From Glycocaulis sp051859565 (GTDB taxonomy: Bacteria; Pseudomonadota; Alphaproteobacteria; Caulobacterales; Maricaulaceae), in contig NZ_JBHYFK010000002.1 of assembly GCF_051859565.1 (NCBI RefSeq), forward strand, positions 62,001-126,000: a stretch of 64,000 nt of DNA. The letters run 5' to 3'. Made by a program: the position numbers and the translations under genes. This document shows positions 49,205-57,913 of the stretch, piece after piece. A model generated the notes under the pieces. The model was given only the letters and a program-made list of their open reading frames with translations. It had not been told where the DNA came from and did no database searches. The stretch's first letter is position 1. Each line of letters begins with the position of its first letter.

Positions 49205-50539
49205 CTAAACCAGATCGAAAATTTCAGAATCGATGGCCGTCAGCGGCACACCCATCGCCACGAGGTCTGACTTGGCCGCATCGGTCAGCGGGCCGGGACC
49301 GCACAGGAAGTGCGGCCAGTGGCGCGTCTCTTCGGGCAGATGATCTGCCAGTACCTTGCGGTCGATAAAGCCGGTTTCGCCCTCCCAGTCCTCCGGCGGG
49401 TTTTCCAGCACATGGACCACTTTGAGGTTCAGCTTCTCCTCCAGCTCCGCCAGCTCATGGCGGAAATGGGCGCTCTCCCAGTCCTTGTTGCCATAGATGA
49501 GGATGACCGGGCGCGGATCACCTCGCTCCTGCAGGGCGTGAATATTGCTCATCATGGGCGTGATGCCGACCCCGCCGGCAATCATGACGAAGCCTTTGGC
49601 GTCGGGATCGTTATCGACAGAAAACGCACCATAGGGGCCGTCGAGATATGCTTTGGCTCCGGGTTTCGTGTGAACCGCCCATTCACTGAAATCTCCCAGC
49701 GGCTTGATGGAAAGCGTCACTTGCGGGCCATGCTCTGGCGGGGTGGAGATGGTGAAAGGATGCTCCTTCAGGGCGAAGGGCGACGCGCCGAGCGTCAGCC
49801 AGACAAACTGGCCCGGCTTCCAGTTCTTCAGGCCCCGGCCCATGGGTTCGAGCACGAGGGAATGCACCCCGCCCTCGCGCGGAATATTCTCCACGATGCG
49901 CCACGGATTGCGCCACAGGCGCAAAGGGCGGATCGCCCGTGTCCACACCATCAGGCCAATCCAGCTGACCGCAACGCCCAGCCAGAGGATGCGCTTGTCG
50001 GCCTCGGCGGTGAAATGGCCAACGCCGATAATGTGGGTGACGGCTGCGCCAAATGCGATGATCGCCAGCGCGATATGGCCATAGCGCCAGAGCTCATAAG
50101 GGATGCGCAGCGTCTTGCGGAATTCCGAGGTAATGACCAGCAGCACGAACGCGCCCAGCGCGATACGTCCCATGGTCAGTTCCCACTCTGCGGTGAGCGG
50201 GTTCAGATCGCCCAGCGCATCCTCAAACCAGAAATACAGTATGGCGAAATGGCCGAGCATCAGCGCCACCGCGCCAATCGCGAAATAACGATGGAACAGA
50301 TAGACGATATCGATGCCATAGGGCCGGGTGATCGGCTGGAAGCGGGCGGTGAGCACAAATTGCAGGCCCGTCGCGGCCAGTGCGCCAAAGCCCAGCCCCA
50401 TGGAGAAATCCCACAGGAAGCTGGTGCCGCTGGCGCGCTCGCCTGTCAGCAGCACGATAAAGGGCAGGGCAAGCGCGAGCGCCGCCAGAGCGATCCAGGC
50501 AATAGCCCGCAGCGATGGATGAGGCAGGTTGACCGTCAT
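49205..50539 (-). CDS. NOX / ferric reductase-like transmembrane flavocytochrome
   Basis: The 444-residue protein has an N-terminal membrane domain with six helices that carries two heme pairs: His83-x13-His97 and His155-x13-His169, exactly the spacing of NADPH oxidases and ferric reductases. The C-terminal part has the FAD segment HPFTIS and GPYGAFS, NAD(P)-binding IAGGVGITPMMS and FLCGPGPL. It moves electrons from cytosolic NAD(P)H across the membrane to ferric iron or oxygen. Start is ATG 50539 (GTG 50542 just before); no clear ribosome binding site. It is followed after 10 bases by the 30-residue peptide gene and divergent from a FadE-like gene. Confidence 0.92.
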   Translation of the reverse strand: MTVNLPHPSLRAIAWIALAALALALPFIVLLTGERASGTSFLWDFSMGLGFGALAATGLQFVLTARFQPITRPYGIDIVYLFHRYFAIGAVALMLGHFAILYFWFEDALGDLNPLTAEWELTMGRIALGAFVLLVITSEFRKTLRIPYELWRYGHIALAIIAFGAAVTHIIGVGHFTAEADKRILWLGVAVSWIGLMVWTRAIRPLRLWRNPWRIVENIPREGGVHSLVLEPMGRGLKNWKPGQFVWLTLGASPFALKEHPFTISTPPEHGPQVTLSIKPLGDFSEWAVHTKPGAKAYLDGPYGAFSVDNDPDAKGFVMIAGGVGITPMMSNIHALQERGDPRPVILIYGNKDWESAHFRHELAELEEKLNLKVVHVLENPPEDWEGETGFIDRKVLADHLPEETRHWPHFLCGPGPLTDAAKSDLVAMGVPLTAIDSEIFDLV

Positions 50540-50545
50540 CACGAG

Positions 50546-50570
50546 GGAACGCGTGAGACCTCAACGCGTT
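50546..50570 (+). promoter_or_regulatory. EcfG promoter upstream of the FadE-like gene
   Basis: GGAAC (50546-50550), 16 bases, CGTT (50567-50570) is an exact match to the general stress promoter consensus. It lies between divergent genes and would give an mRNA leader of about 90 bases before ATG 50667. Confidence 0.7.
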
Positions 50571-50666
50571 GCAAGGATAAGACGTTACCTTACGCGCACC
50601 GCTCTGGTTACGGGCGTGAAGGCGCATGAGACAATCCTGAGACGCCCCGCAAATTGGAGTTTGCGC

Positions 50667-52895
50667 ATGCCCCAATGGCGCCGGAACCTTATCAGCAAGC
50701 CTCTCATGCGCTGGTATGCAGGTGTCATGCCCGAAATGTCGGACACCGAAGCGGAGGCCATCGAGGCCGGCACGGTGTGGTGGGACGCGCAGATCATGTC
50801 CGGCCGCCCGGACTGGTCTTATTTGCACGCGCTGGAGACCGGACAGCTCACCGAGGCCGAGCAGGCCTTCATCGACGGCCCCGTTCAGCGATTATGCGCC
50901 CTGCTGGATGACTGGCAGATCGAGAGCGAGCTGCACGACCTGCCCCGCCCGGTCTGGGACATGATGGTCCGCGAGGGCTTCCTGGCGATGATCATTCCCA
51001 CCGAATATGGCGGCAAGGGTTTCTCGGCGCTGGCGCATTCGGAGGTCGTGCGCACCATTGCCACGCGCTCCATTACGGCGGCTGTCACCGTCATGGTGCC
51101 CAACTCGCTGGGGCCGGGCGAATTGCTGATGCTGTATGGGACGGATGAGCAGAAAGCCCACTATCTGCCACGCCTTGCCAGCGGAGAGGATATTCCCTGC
51201 TTTGCCCTGACCGGCATTGAGGCCGGGTCAGACGCTGGCGCCATGACCGATACCGGCGTGGTGGTAGAGCGCGAGATCGACGGGAAACGCGTGCTGGGCA
51301 TCGAGATCAACTGCGACAAGCGCTACATCACGCTGGCTCCGGTCGCGACGATTGCGGGCCTTGCCTTCCGCCTGCGTGATCCGGACGGTTTGCTGGGCGG
51401 CGAGGAGGAGCTTGGCATTACGGTCGCGCTCGTGCCGACCGATACGCCGGGACTCGACACGGGGCGGCGTCACATCCCGTCCGGACTGGCCTTCCAGAAC
51501 GGGCCGGTGCGCGGCGAGAATGTATTCGTGCCGATGGACCAGGTGCTGGGCGGGCTCGATCATATCGGCAAAGGCTGGAGAATGCTGACCGGCGCACTGG
51601 CTGCCGGGCGGGGCATTTCCCTGCCATCGCTTAGCTGTGCCGCCGCTGCCGGTGCCGCGTATTCGAGCGGCGCCTACGCCCGGGTGCGCGAACAGTTTGG
51701 CCTTGCAATCGGCAATTTCGAGGGTGTGCGCGAGCCGCTCGCGCGCATAGCCTCAACGGCCTACCTGATTGATGCGGCGCGCAAGCTGACGGCAGCCGGA
51801 ATTGATAAGGGCGAAAAGCCTGCCGTCGTGTCGGCGATCATGAAGTGTCATGCGACCGAGCGCCTGCGTCAGGCGGTCAATGACGCGATGGACATTCATG
51901 GCGGAAAGCTCGTCATGGAAGGTCCGCGCAATCACATGTCTACGGCCTACAAGGCCATTCCCGTCGCTATTACGGTCGAAGGGGCCAATATTCTCACGCG
52001 CAGCCTGATCATATTCGGTCAGGGTGCGATACGCTGCCATCCTTATCTGCTCGACGAGATGGAAGCGGTGCGCAATCCCGACAAGGAAGAAGGGCTCAAA
52101 GCCTTCGACAAGGCGGTGTTTGCCCATATCTGGCACGACATCAAGAATTTCACCCGCTCCTTCGTGCACGGGCTGAGTTTTGGCCAGTTTTCGCATGCCC
52201 CCGAAGGCGCAGGCGAGCTTGCGCCCTATTACCGTCAGCTCACCCATGCCTCGGTGCGCCTTGCCGTGATCTCCGAGATGGCGCTGGGTGTTCTGGGCGG
52301 CGCACTGAAACGCAAGGAGGCGCTGTCTGGCCGCCTCGGCGACATACTCTCGGAAATCTACCTGCTGTCGGCGGTGCTCAAGCGGTTCGAGGCGGAAGGA
52401 CGTCAGGAGGCCGACAGGCCCCTGCTCGACTACTGCTTTGAAGATGGTCTCTATCGTGTCCAGCAGCGCCTGCGCGAGGCCATCCGCCACTTCCCCGGCC
52501 TGCACTGGCGCGTTCTGTTAAGGGTGTTCGTGTGCCCGTTCGGACAGCACAGGCGCCCGCCGTCTGATGAACTGATGAATGCGGTGGCGGGGTGTGTGCT
52601 GGAGCCGGGCGGCCCCCGCGAGCGGCTGACGCGCGGCGTCTATATCGGTGAAGGCGATGACCCGCTTGCCGTTCTGGAACGCGCATTTGCCGCCATCATC
52701 CGGCGCGATGAGCTGCTGAAGAAGCTGAAAGAGGCAAAGACAGAGCTGGACGAGGCAGTGTCCAAGGGTGTTCTGACCGAGGCGGAATACCGCGAGATCA
52801 GGGATGCTGAAGGCCTCATCCGCGAGGCGCTGCTGACCGATGATTTCGATGCACAGGCGGTTGCCGCAGCAAGCGGCGCAGACCGGCAGGGATAA
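50667..52895 (+). CDS. fadE: FadE-like acyl-CoA dehydrogenase (C-terminal DUF1974)
   Basis: The 742-residue protein oxidises acyl-CoA to trans-2-enoyl-CoA in beta-oxidation. It has the acyl-CoA dehydrogenase core (PTEYGGKGFSALAHSEVV; CFALTGIEAGSDAGAM; AAGRGISLPSLS), the base region AITVEGANILTRSL with the glutamate, and the C-terminal DUF1974-type extension that sets FadE apart from short acyl-CoA dehydrogenases. It lacks the long N-terminal membrane segment of E. coli FadE (814 residues). ATG 50667 has TTGGAG eight bases ahead; a longer frame to 50529 would overlap the divergent gene. A perfect EcfG promoter precedes it. Confidence 0.9.
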   Translation: MPQWRRNLISKPLMRWYAGVMPEMSDTEAEAIEAGTVWWDAQIMSGRPDWSYLHALETGQLTEAEQAFIDGPVQRLCALLDDWQIESELHDLPRPVWDMMVREGFLAMIIPTEYGGKGFSALAHSEVVRTIATRSITAAVTVMVPNSLGPGELLMLYGTDEQKAHYLPRLASGEDIPCFALTGIEAGSDAGAMTDTGVVVEREIDGKRVLGIEINCDKRYITLAPVATIAGLAFRLRDPDGLLGGEEELGITVALVPTDTPGLDTGRRHIPSGLAFQNGPVRGENVFVPMDQVLGGLDHIGKGWRMLTGALAAGRGISLPSLSCAAAAGAAYSSGAYARVREQFGLAIGNFEGVREPLARIASTAYLIDAARKLTAAGIDKGEKPAVVSAIMKCHATERLRQAVNDAMDIHGGKLVMEGPRNHMSTAYKAIPVAITVEGANILTRSLIIFGQGAIRCHPYLLDEMEAVRNPDKEEGLKAFDKAVFAHIWHDIKNFTRSFVHGLSFGQFSHAPEGAGELAPYYRQLTHASVRLAVISEMALGVLGGALKRKEALSGRLGDILSEIYLLSAVLKRFEAEGRQEADRPLLDYCFEDGLYRVQQRLREAIRHFPGLHWRVLLRVFVCPFGQHRRPPSDELMNAVAGCVLEPGGPRERLTRGVYIGEGDDPLAVLERAFAAIIRRDELLKKLKEAKTELDEAVSKGVLTEAEYREIRDAEGLIREALLTDDFDAQAVAAASGADRQG

Positions 52896-52900
52896 ACGAA

Positions 52901-52930
52901 AAGGGCAGGGTGCGTATGCGCCCCGCCCTT
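52901..52930 (-). terminator. Bidirectional hairpin terminator between fadE and a convergent hydrolase gene
   Basis: AAGGGCAGGG (52901-52910) pairs imperfectly with CCCCGCCCTT (52921-52930). On the minus strand the stem is followed by TTTT, which suits the end of the convergent hydrolase gene; on the plus strand the tail is TTATT. Confidence 0.65.
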
Positions 52931-52965
52931 ATTCCGATCTGTCCGGGTTCTGATGGCCGGTAAGT

Positions 52966-54483
52966 CTAGCCGCCCGTTCCATCTTCGGCGGTGTCTTCTT
53001 CCAGTTCACCCGCATACTGCCAGTTCATGAAGGGCTGGCTGCCGAAAGAAAGCCGCCATGCGCCGGGCTCGCCATAGAATTCCACCCGGTCAAACGGGCC
53101 GCCCTCGCGCAGGCCTGTCACCTGCTCGAACAGGCCCGATTCGATCTGTTCAAAGTACTGCGTCTGGCCCAGCGAGGTGATCGTGATGGCGTTGGGGCCA
53201 ACAGCTTCCACCACCGCATGCATAAGCGGATGCGGATCACGCGAGTAGTCGCGCCGGTTCACCAGATACCGCCCTTCAAACCGCTCCGCCTCTGCCGCCT
53301 CGCTCCAGCGCGGCGCAGGGGCTTGCGGGAACAATCGCCCGGTGATTGCAGCGCTCAGCTCGCCTTGCGCCGGGCGTCCGGCAGGGGCCGCCACGATGGA
53401 GAGGAAAATGCCGGTGCCGGTTTCCGGCGACAGGATCATGTTGGAGCGGAAATCGCGCATTGCGCCGGCATGGCCGATCAGGCGCGGCCCTTCCTCGCGA
53501 TAGACCAGATAGCCGTGCGCCATACCCGGCAGGCGCGGGGCGTTGGCGATGGAATTGGTCTCCAGAAGCGCCACCAGCTCTTCAGAGAGGATACGTGTCC
53601 CTTCCAGCGCGCCATCATTGAGCATGGCGATCATGAAGCGCGCCATGTCCGGCCCGCTGACCGTGGCCGAACCGGCGGGCATCACCATGGAGTAATAGTC
53701 AAATGACCGGGCGGTATAGCGCCCGTTCTCAAGATCGTGGCCGAGCGCGATACGATCCGCCAGAGCGTCAGGTAAAGGCTCGCGGAAGGTAGAAGAGGTC
53801 ATGCCAAGCGGCGTGAAAATGTGGTTCTCGACATAGTCGGCGAAGTGTTCGCCCGATACCTGCTCCACGATATAGCCCGCCAGCGACGTGCCCCAGTTGG
53901 AATAGGCCACTTCCACGCCCGGCGCGATGACGCGCTGCGGAACATTGTTGCGGGTCCATTCCGCGTGGTCGACGAGGTCTTCCACATTGCCGGTGGTGAA
54001 ACCGCCGACATCGCTCATGCCCGGCGTGTGCTGAAACAGGTCGCGCACGGTGATCGGCTGGCCGTCAAAGGGCTCGATCTCGAAATCGATATGCGCGTTG
54101 ACATCGTCGTCCAGCGAGACACGGCCCTGCTCGATGAGCTGCGCCAGCGCGATCCAGGTGAACATTTTGGAGATGGAGCCGGGCCGGAAGAGCGTGCTCT
54201 CCCCATCGACCGGAATGCGGTTTTCAACGTCGGCAAACCCGTAACCGCGGCTCATCACCACTTCGCCCTGATGGACCACTGTGACGAGCGCGCCGGACAC
54301 TTCGCGCGAGGCGATCTGCTGGGCCATCACCCCGTCGATGAAGGCGGGAAGGGTGTCCAGTGCCGCTTCGTTGAAGCTGGCAGCAGCTCCGGCTGGCTGG
54401 GCTATCGCCGGAGCCATCGCCGCCGGTGTGATGACAAGAATGGCGGCCGATGTGGCCATCAGCAGAGTGCGGATTGCGGTCAT
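52966..54483 (-). CDS. Secreted beta-lactamase-fold serine hydrolase (class C / DD-peptidase-like)
   Basis: The 505-residue protein has a signal peptide (to about residue 29) and the serine beta-lactamase fold: SISK (nucleophile serine, SxxK), YSN as VAYSNWG and the late HAG as IGHAGAMRD. After the catalytic domain (to about residue 370) there is a C-terminal domain (SEAAEAERFEGRYLVNRRDYS) like those in bacterial DD-peptidase/esterase relatives. It may be an esterase, DD-peptidase or lactamase; context does not tell. GGGGAGA precedes its ATG. It lies 40 bases after the next gene and is likely in an operon with it. Confidence 0.85.
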   Translation of the reverse strand: MTAIRTLLMATSAAILVITPAAMAPAIAQPAGAAASFNEAALDTLPAFIDGVMAQQIASREVSGALVTVVHQGEVVMSRGYGFADVENRIPVDGESTLFRPGSISKMFTWIALAQLIEQGRVSLDDDVNAHIDFEIEPFDGQPITVRDLFQHTPGMSDVGGFTTGNVEDLVDHAEWTRNNVPQRVIAPGVEVAYSNWGTSLAGYIVEQVSGEHFADYVENHIFTPLGMTSSTFREPLPDALADRIALGHDLENGRYTARSFDYYSMVMPAGSATVSGPDMARFMIAMLNDGALEGTRILSEELVALLETNSIANAPRLPGMAHGYLVYREEGPRLIGHAGAMRDFRSNMILSPETGTGIFLSIVAAPAGRPAQGELSAAITGRLFPQAPAPRWSEAAEAERFEGRYLVNRRDYSRDPHPLMHAVVEAVGPNAITITSLGQTQYFEQIESGLFEQVTGLREGGPFDRVEFYGEPGAWRLSFGSQPFMNWQYAGELEEDTAEDGTGG

Positions 54484-54523
54484 GGAAGTCTCCCCTGGTG
54501 TCGGATTTTTTTTGTGGCTGTGA

Positions 54524-55702
54524 TCAGTCTGCCAGCGCCTCGAACACGGCTTCGGCCAGAACCGGCGCGCCGCGCGCCGCCGGGCCGATTGTGTTGACGA
54601 GCAGTACGATGGTGATGTCCTGATCGGAATAATGGATCAGGGAGGCGTTGAAGCCGGGAATGGAGCCGCCATGGCCGATAAAGCGGTGCCCGTGGCGCTC
54701 GCCGGTCATTATGCCAAAGCCATAATCCATATTGGCCAGCGCGGCAGGCGGTGAGGACAGGGAGGCGCTGGCAAGGCTTCCATCATTCAGGCGTGCCGGT
54801 TCCAGCATCAGGGCAAGGCTATCCGACGACACCACCTGACGGTTCAGCAGGGCTTGCATCCACACGATCATGTCATGCGGCGTGGAGCGCATGGCACCGG
54901 CACCGGCTGCGACCGAAAGGGAGAGGTGCGGGGCGTTGGTAAAACCAGCTTCCGTATCCGGCGCGGCGTCATAGCCCTGCGCGCGGTGCAGCACGATCTC
55001 TGCTGCATCGTCCATGCGGGTATTATCCATGCCCAGCGGATCGAAGATGCGCGTTTTCAGGAAATCGGCCAGCGGCTCTCCTGCTGCCTGTTCGGCGATA
55101 TAATCAAGCAGCATGTAGCCCGAATTGGAGTAGCTCCAGCCCGTGCCGGGGTCGAAATCGTAGAGCGGATCAGCGCTTGCGATATAGGCGACCATGCGGG
55201 CCTCGTCATGGTCCAGTGGCGCGGTGGTGTCCATGAAGCCATCAAGCGATGTGTAATTGCGGATGCCGGATGTGTGCTGGAGAAGCTGGCGGATCGTCAC
55301 TTCATCGCTGCGCGGAAAATCGCCGAAATACTGGTCCAGCGTATCATCAAGGCTGAGCCGGCCATCTTCTGCCAGCAGAAGAATGGCGGCCGCCGTGAAC
55401 TGCTTGGTGACAGAGCCGATGCGGAACACGGTGTCGCCGGTCACCTCCACCTGATGCTCCAGATTGGCAAGGCCATAGCCACGCACCAGAAGCGTCTCGC
55501 CGCCACGGGCAATGCCGATTGACAGGCCGGGGGCCTGGCCTTCCTCCAGCACATTGCGGGCAAAGGCATCTACGGCGCTTTCCAGCTGGCTGGCGGCAGT
55601 GGCCGAACCAGCCTGGCGGGCTTCGGCCTGCGCGGTCACGCTGGCAGGTGTGTATACCCACAACGCAAGTGCCGAAACGGCAATCAGAAACAGTCGGTTC
55701 AT
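54524..55702 (-). CDS. Secreted beta-lactamase-fold serine hydrolase
   Basis: The 392-residue protein has a signal peptide (MNRLFLIAVSALALWV...), then SVTK (SxxK), YSN as SYSNSGY, and HGG in IGHGGSIPG, the three motifs of serine beta-lactamase-fold enzymes. It is shorter than its downstream paralogue, lacking the extra C-terminal domain. GGGAGG lies five bases before the ATG at 55702. The two genes are probably a duplicated pair of peptidase/esterase type enzymes acting in the periplasm. Confidence 0.86.
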   Translation of the reverse strand: MNRLFLIAVSALALWVYTPASVTAQAEARQAGSATAASQLESAVDAFARNVLEEGQAPGLSIGIARGGETLLVRGYGLANLEHQVEVTGDTVFRIGSVTKQFTAAAILLLAEDGRLSLDDTLDQYFGDFPRSDEVTIRQLLQHTSGIRNYTSLDGFMDTTAPLDHDEARMVAYIASADPLYDFDPGTGWSYSNSGYMLLDYIAEQAAGEPLADFLKTRIFDPLGMDNTRMDDAAEIVLHRAQGYDAAPDTEAGFTNAPHLSLSVAAGAGAMRSTPHDMIVWMQALLNRQVVSSDSLALMLEPARLNDGSLASASLSSPPAALANMDYGFGIMTGERHGHRFIGHGGSIPGFNASLIHYSDQDITIVLLVNTIGPAARGAPVLAEAVFEALAD

Positions 55703-55786
55703 GGGGGCCTCCCGCCAGCAAATCCCGGACATGGCGGTAAAGGAACCACCCCGAAACAGAAAAAGCAATCCTGATCAGAAAACTTA

Positions 55787-55800
55787 ATCCTAAACAGGAT
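55787..55800. promoter_or_regulatory. Short palindrome upstream of the tandem hydrolase operon
   Basis: ATCCT-AAAC-AGGAT is a perfect dyad in an AT-rich 223-base gap between tRNA-Ser and the hydrolase operon. A related AATCCTGATCAG stretch lies just before it. An operator function is a guess. Confidence 0.3.
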
Positions 55801-55925
55801 GCAATGTAAGCGCGCAAGCATAAGTAGCGCCGTGCGCTCAATGGCGCTGCTGACCTACACAAATGTTGAGGAAAATACACTGGGAGACCAAGGCCATGCT
55901 GCGCGAGGGCGGCATGGCTGATCAG

Positions 55926-56015
55926 TGGCGGTGAGGGTGGGATTCGAACCCACGAGACGGTTTCCCGCCTACACGCGTTCCAGGCGTGCGCCTTCGACCA
56001 CTCGGCCACCTCACC
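55926..56015 (-). tRNA. tRNA-Ser (anticodon GGA)
   Basis: The minus strand reads GGTGAGG at the 5' end and pairs with CCTCACC, then G73 and an encoded CCA. The anticodon loop CTGGAAC gives GGA, which reads UCC and UCU. The long variable arm of serine tRNAs (GGCGGGAAACCGTCTC region) and TTCGAATC of the T loop are present. Confidence 0.96.
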
Positions 56016-56027
56016 GCGAGGCGGCGC

Positions 56028-56055
56028 AAACTATCTGAGAACGCCTGCCAGTCAA
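56028..56055 (-). promoter_or_regulatory. Sigma70-type promoter of tRNA-Ser
   Basis: On the minus strand TTGACT (56055-56050), 16 bases, TAGTTT (56033-56028). The predicted start lies a few bases before the mature tRNA 5' end. Confidence 0.6.
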
Positions 56056-56098
56056 GCGCGCTGGCAGAGGGGCGCTGTGCAAGGCGCATCAGGCACGC

Positions 56099-57046
56099 TC
56101 AGGCCAGTGCTATGGATGCGATATAGGCTGCGTAGAGGGCGAGGAATATCGCGCCATGAAGCCGTGATACTTGCTGCTTCCAGATGGCGATAACGAGCAA
56201 TAGCGCGCTGGCGGCGAGCATGACCCCAAGATCGCTTCCCGCCAGCCCGCCTGTCACTTGCAGGGGTGAAACAAGGGCCGTCACGCCCAGAATCCCCAGA
56301 ATATTGAAAATGTTGGAGCCGACGATATTGCCAAAGGCGATATCGCCCTCCCCGCGCCGGGCAGCGCTCAAGGAAGCCGACAGCTCTGGCAGGGACGTGC
56401 CGACCGCCACGATGGTAAGCCCGATCACGGCCTGCGAGACGCCAAGCGCCGTTGCTGCCGAGACCGCCCCGTCAACGAGCAGCCCTGCGCCAAAGATCAC
56501 GCCCAAAAAGCCAGCGCCGAGGAGGGCAAGCTCGATCCAGAGCCGTCCGGCCGGTCTTGTAGCGGGCGGGGCCTGTTCCTGCGCGACGGAGCGATCCTTG
56601 CTGGTCAGCCATGAGACGAGAAGGTAGACGGAAAGGCCCGCCAGCAGTGCCGCGCCGACCCAGCGCTCCAGCCCGGCAAAGGCGAGCGCCCCGGCGCCGG
56701 CCAGTGCAGAGATCGCCAGCGCGCTCCCATCGCGGCGGAAAGGGCGCGGATCGATGCGGATCGGGCGCAACAGGGCCGCAAGGCCAAGGATCAGCAGGAT
56801 ATTGGCGATGTTCGAGCCGATGACATTGCCGACGGCGATCTCCGGTGCGTCGCGCAAGGCCGCAGCGATGGAGGTCGTCAGTTCCGGTGTCGAGGTGCCA
56901 AAGCCCACAACGACAAGCCCGATCAGCAGGGGCGAGATGCCGAGCCGCCTTGCAAGGCCAGACGCCCCGTGAACGAGGCTTTCACCCCCCGCCACCAATA
57001 GCGCCAGCCCTGCGCCAATGAACAGGACGGTCATGGTGATGGTCAT
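56099..57046 (-). CDS. Calcium/sodium antiporter, CaCA family (YrbG-like)
   Basis: The 315-residue protein has ten hydrophobic segments in two homologous halves. Each half carries an alpha repeat: GTSTPELTTSIAAA with GNVIGSNIANI in the first and GTSLPELSASLSAA with GNIVGSNIFNI in the second, as in YrbG-type K+-independent Ca2+/Na+ exchangers. It exports calcium. ATG 57046 has GAGGGG ahead; a longer frame to 57127 has no match. It is divergent from msrA across 169 bases that hold no clear signals. Confidence 0.93.
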   Translation of the reverse strand: MTITMTVLFIGAGLALLVAGGESLVHGASGLARRLGISPLLIGLVVVGFGTSTPELTTSIAAALRDAPEIAVGNVIGSNIANILLILGLAALLRPIRIDPRPFRRDGSALAISALAGAGALAFAGLERWVGAALLAGLSVYLLVSWLTSKDRSVAQEQAPPATRPAGRLWIELALLGAGFLGVIFGAGLLVDGAVSAATALGVSQAVIGLTIVAVGTSLPELSASLSAARRGEGDIAFGNIVGSNIFNILGILGVTALVSPLQVTGGLAGSDLGVMLAASALLLVIAIWKQQVSRLHGAIFLALYAAYIASIALA

Positions 57047-57215
57047 CGCAAAGCCCCTCGCTCCGGTCCCAAGCGCCCGGAGACCGCACAGATCATCATG
57101 ATCTGATTGTGGTGGCTTGATGGCCAATGCCCGCCTGATCCTGTGTCACGCGGCGATGGCGTTTTGTGCTGCGCTGCCTATATGCTCTCTCATGATCTTA
57201 CGGAGACTGCTTGCC

Positions 57216-57890
57216 ATGGCACTCAATGCCCATCCGCGCTGGAAGACGGAGCTTGTTCCTGCAGGTGAAGCCCTGCCGGGCCGCATCCAGGCCGTGCCGA
57301 CCGCGGCCACCCATTTCGTCAAGGGCGGAACCTTGAAGGCTGCCGTGCCGGAAGGCCATGAAGAGGCGATTTTCGCCATGGGCTGTTTCTGGGGTGTGGA
57401 GCGGGTGTTCTGGCAATTGCCGGGCGTGGTGAATACGGCTGCGGGCTATGCGGGCGGGATCACGCCCAACCCCACCTATGAGGAAGTGTGCTCTGGCCGC
57501 ACGGGCCATACCGAAGTGGTGCGTGTGGTCTTCGATCCAAAACGCATCAGTTTCGAGACGCTCCTGAAAGTGTTCTGGGAGAACCACGACCCGACGCAAG
57601 GCATGCGTCAGGGCAATGATGTCGGCACGCAGTATCGCTCGGCCATCTACTGGACCAGCAAGGACCAGAAAAAAGCGGCTGAAGCGAGCGCGAAAGCCTA
57701 TGAGGCGGCGCTGAAAGAGGCTGGCAAGGGCGCGGTGACAACCGAGATCCGTGAGGCCGGGCCATTCTACTATGCCGAGGACTATCACCAGCAATATCTC
57801 GCCAAGAATCCACAAGGCTATTGCGGGATTGGCGGCACGGGCGTGACCTGCCCCATTGGTATCGGCATCAGCGCGCCGGGCCAGGCTTGA
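57216..57890 (+). CDS. msrA: Peptide methionine sulfoxide reductase MsrA
   Basis: MsrA reduces the S-epimer of methionine sulfoxide. The 224-residue protein has the catalytic GCFWG (Cys57), GYAGG, TGHTEVV, and the C-terminal GYCGIGGTGVTCP with resolving cysteines. ATG 57216 is the first in-frame start with a CGGAGA site; an open frame to 57117 adds a hydrophobic stretch that is unlikely to be real. The next gene follows after 23 bases. Confidence 0.95.
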   Translation: MALNAHPRWKTELVPAGEALPGRIQAVPTAATHFVKGGTLKAAVPEGHEEAIFAMGCFWGVERVFWQLPGVVNTAAGYAGGITPNPTYEEVCSGRTGHTEVVRVVFDPKRISFETLLKVFWENHDPTQGMRQGNDVGTQYRSAIYWTSKDQKKAAEASAKAYEAALKEAGKGAVTTEIREAGPFYYAEDYHQQYLAKNPQGYCGIGGTGVTCPIGIGISAPGQA

Positions 57891-57913
57891 GTGTGTGAAC
57901 GGGGCGGGGACGC

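Noticed and set aside
50529..50666. Longer N-terminus for the FadE-like protein starting at 50529
   Set aside because: It would overlap the divergent NOX-like start and swallow the EcfG promoter; TTGGAG before ATG 50667 is the better signal.
55742..55766. EcfG promoter beginning GGAAC at 55742
   Set aside because: No CGTT at 16 or 17 bases, and no plus-strand gene follows for over 1.4 kb.
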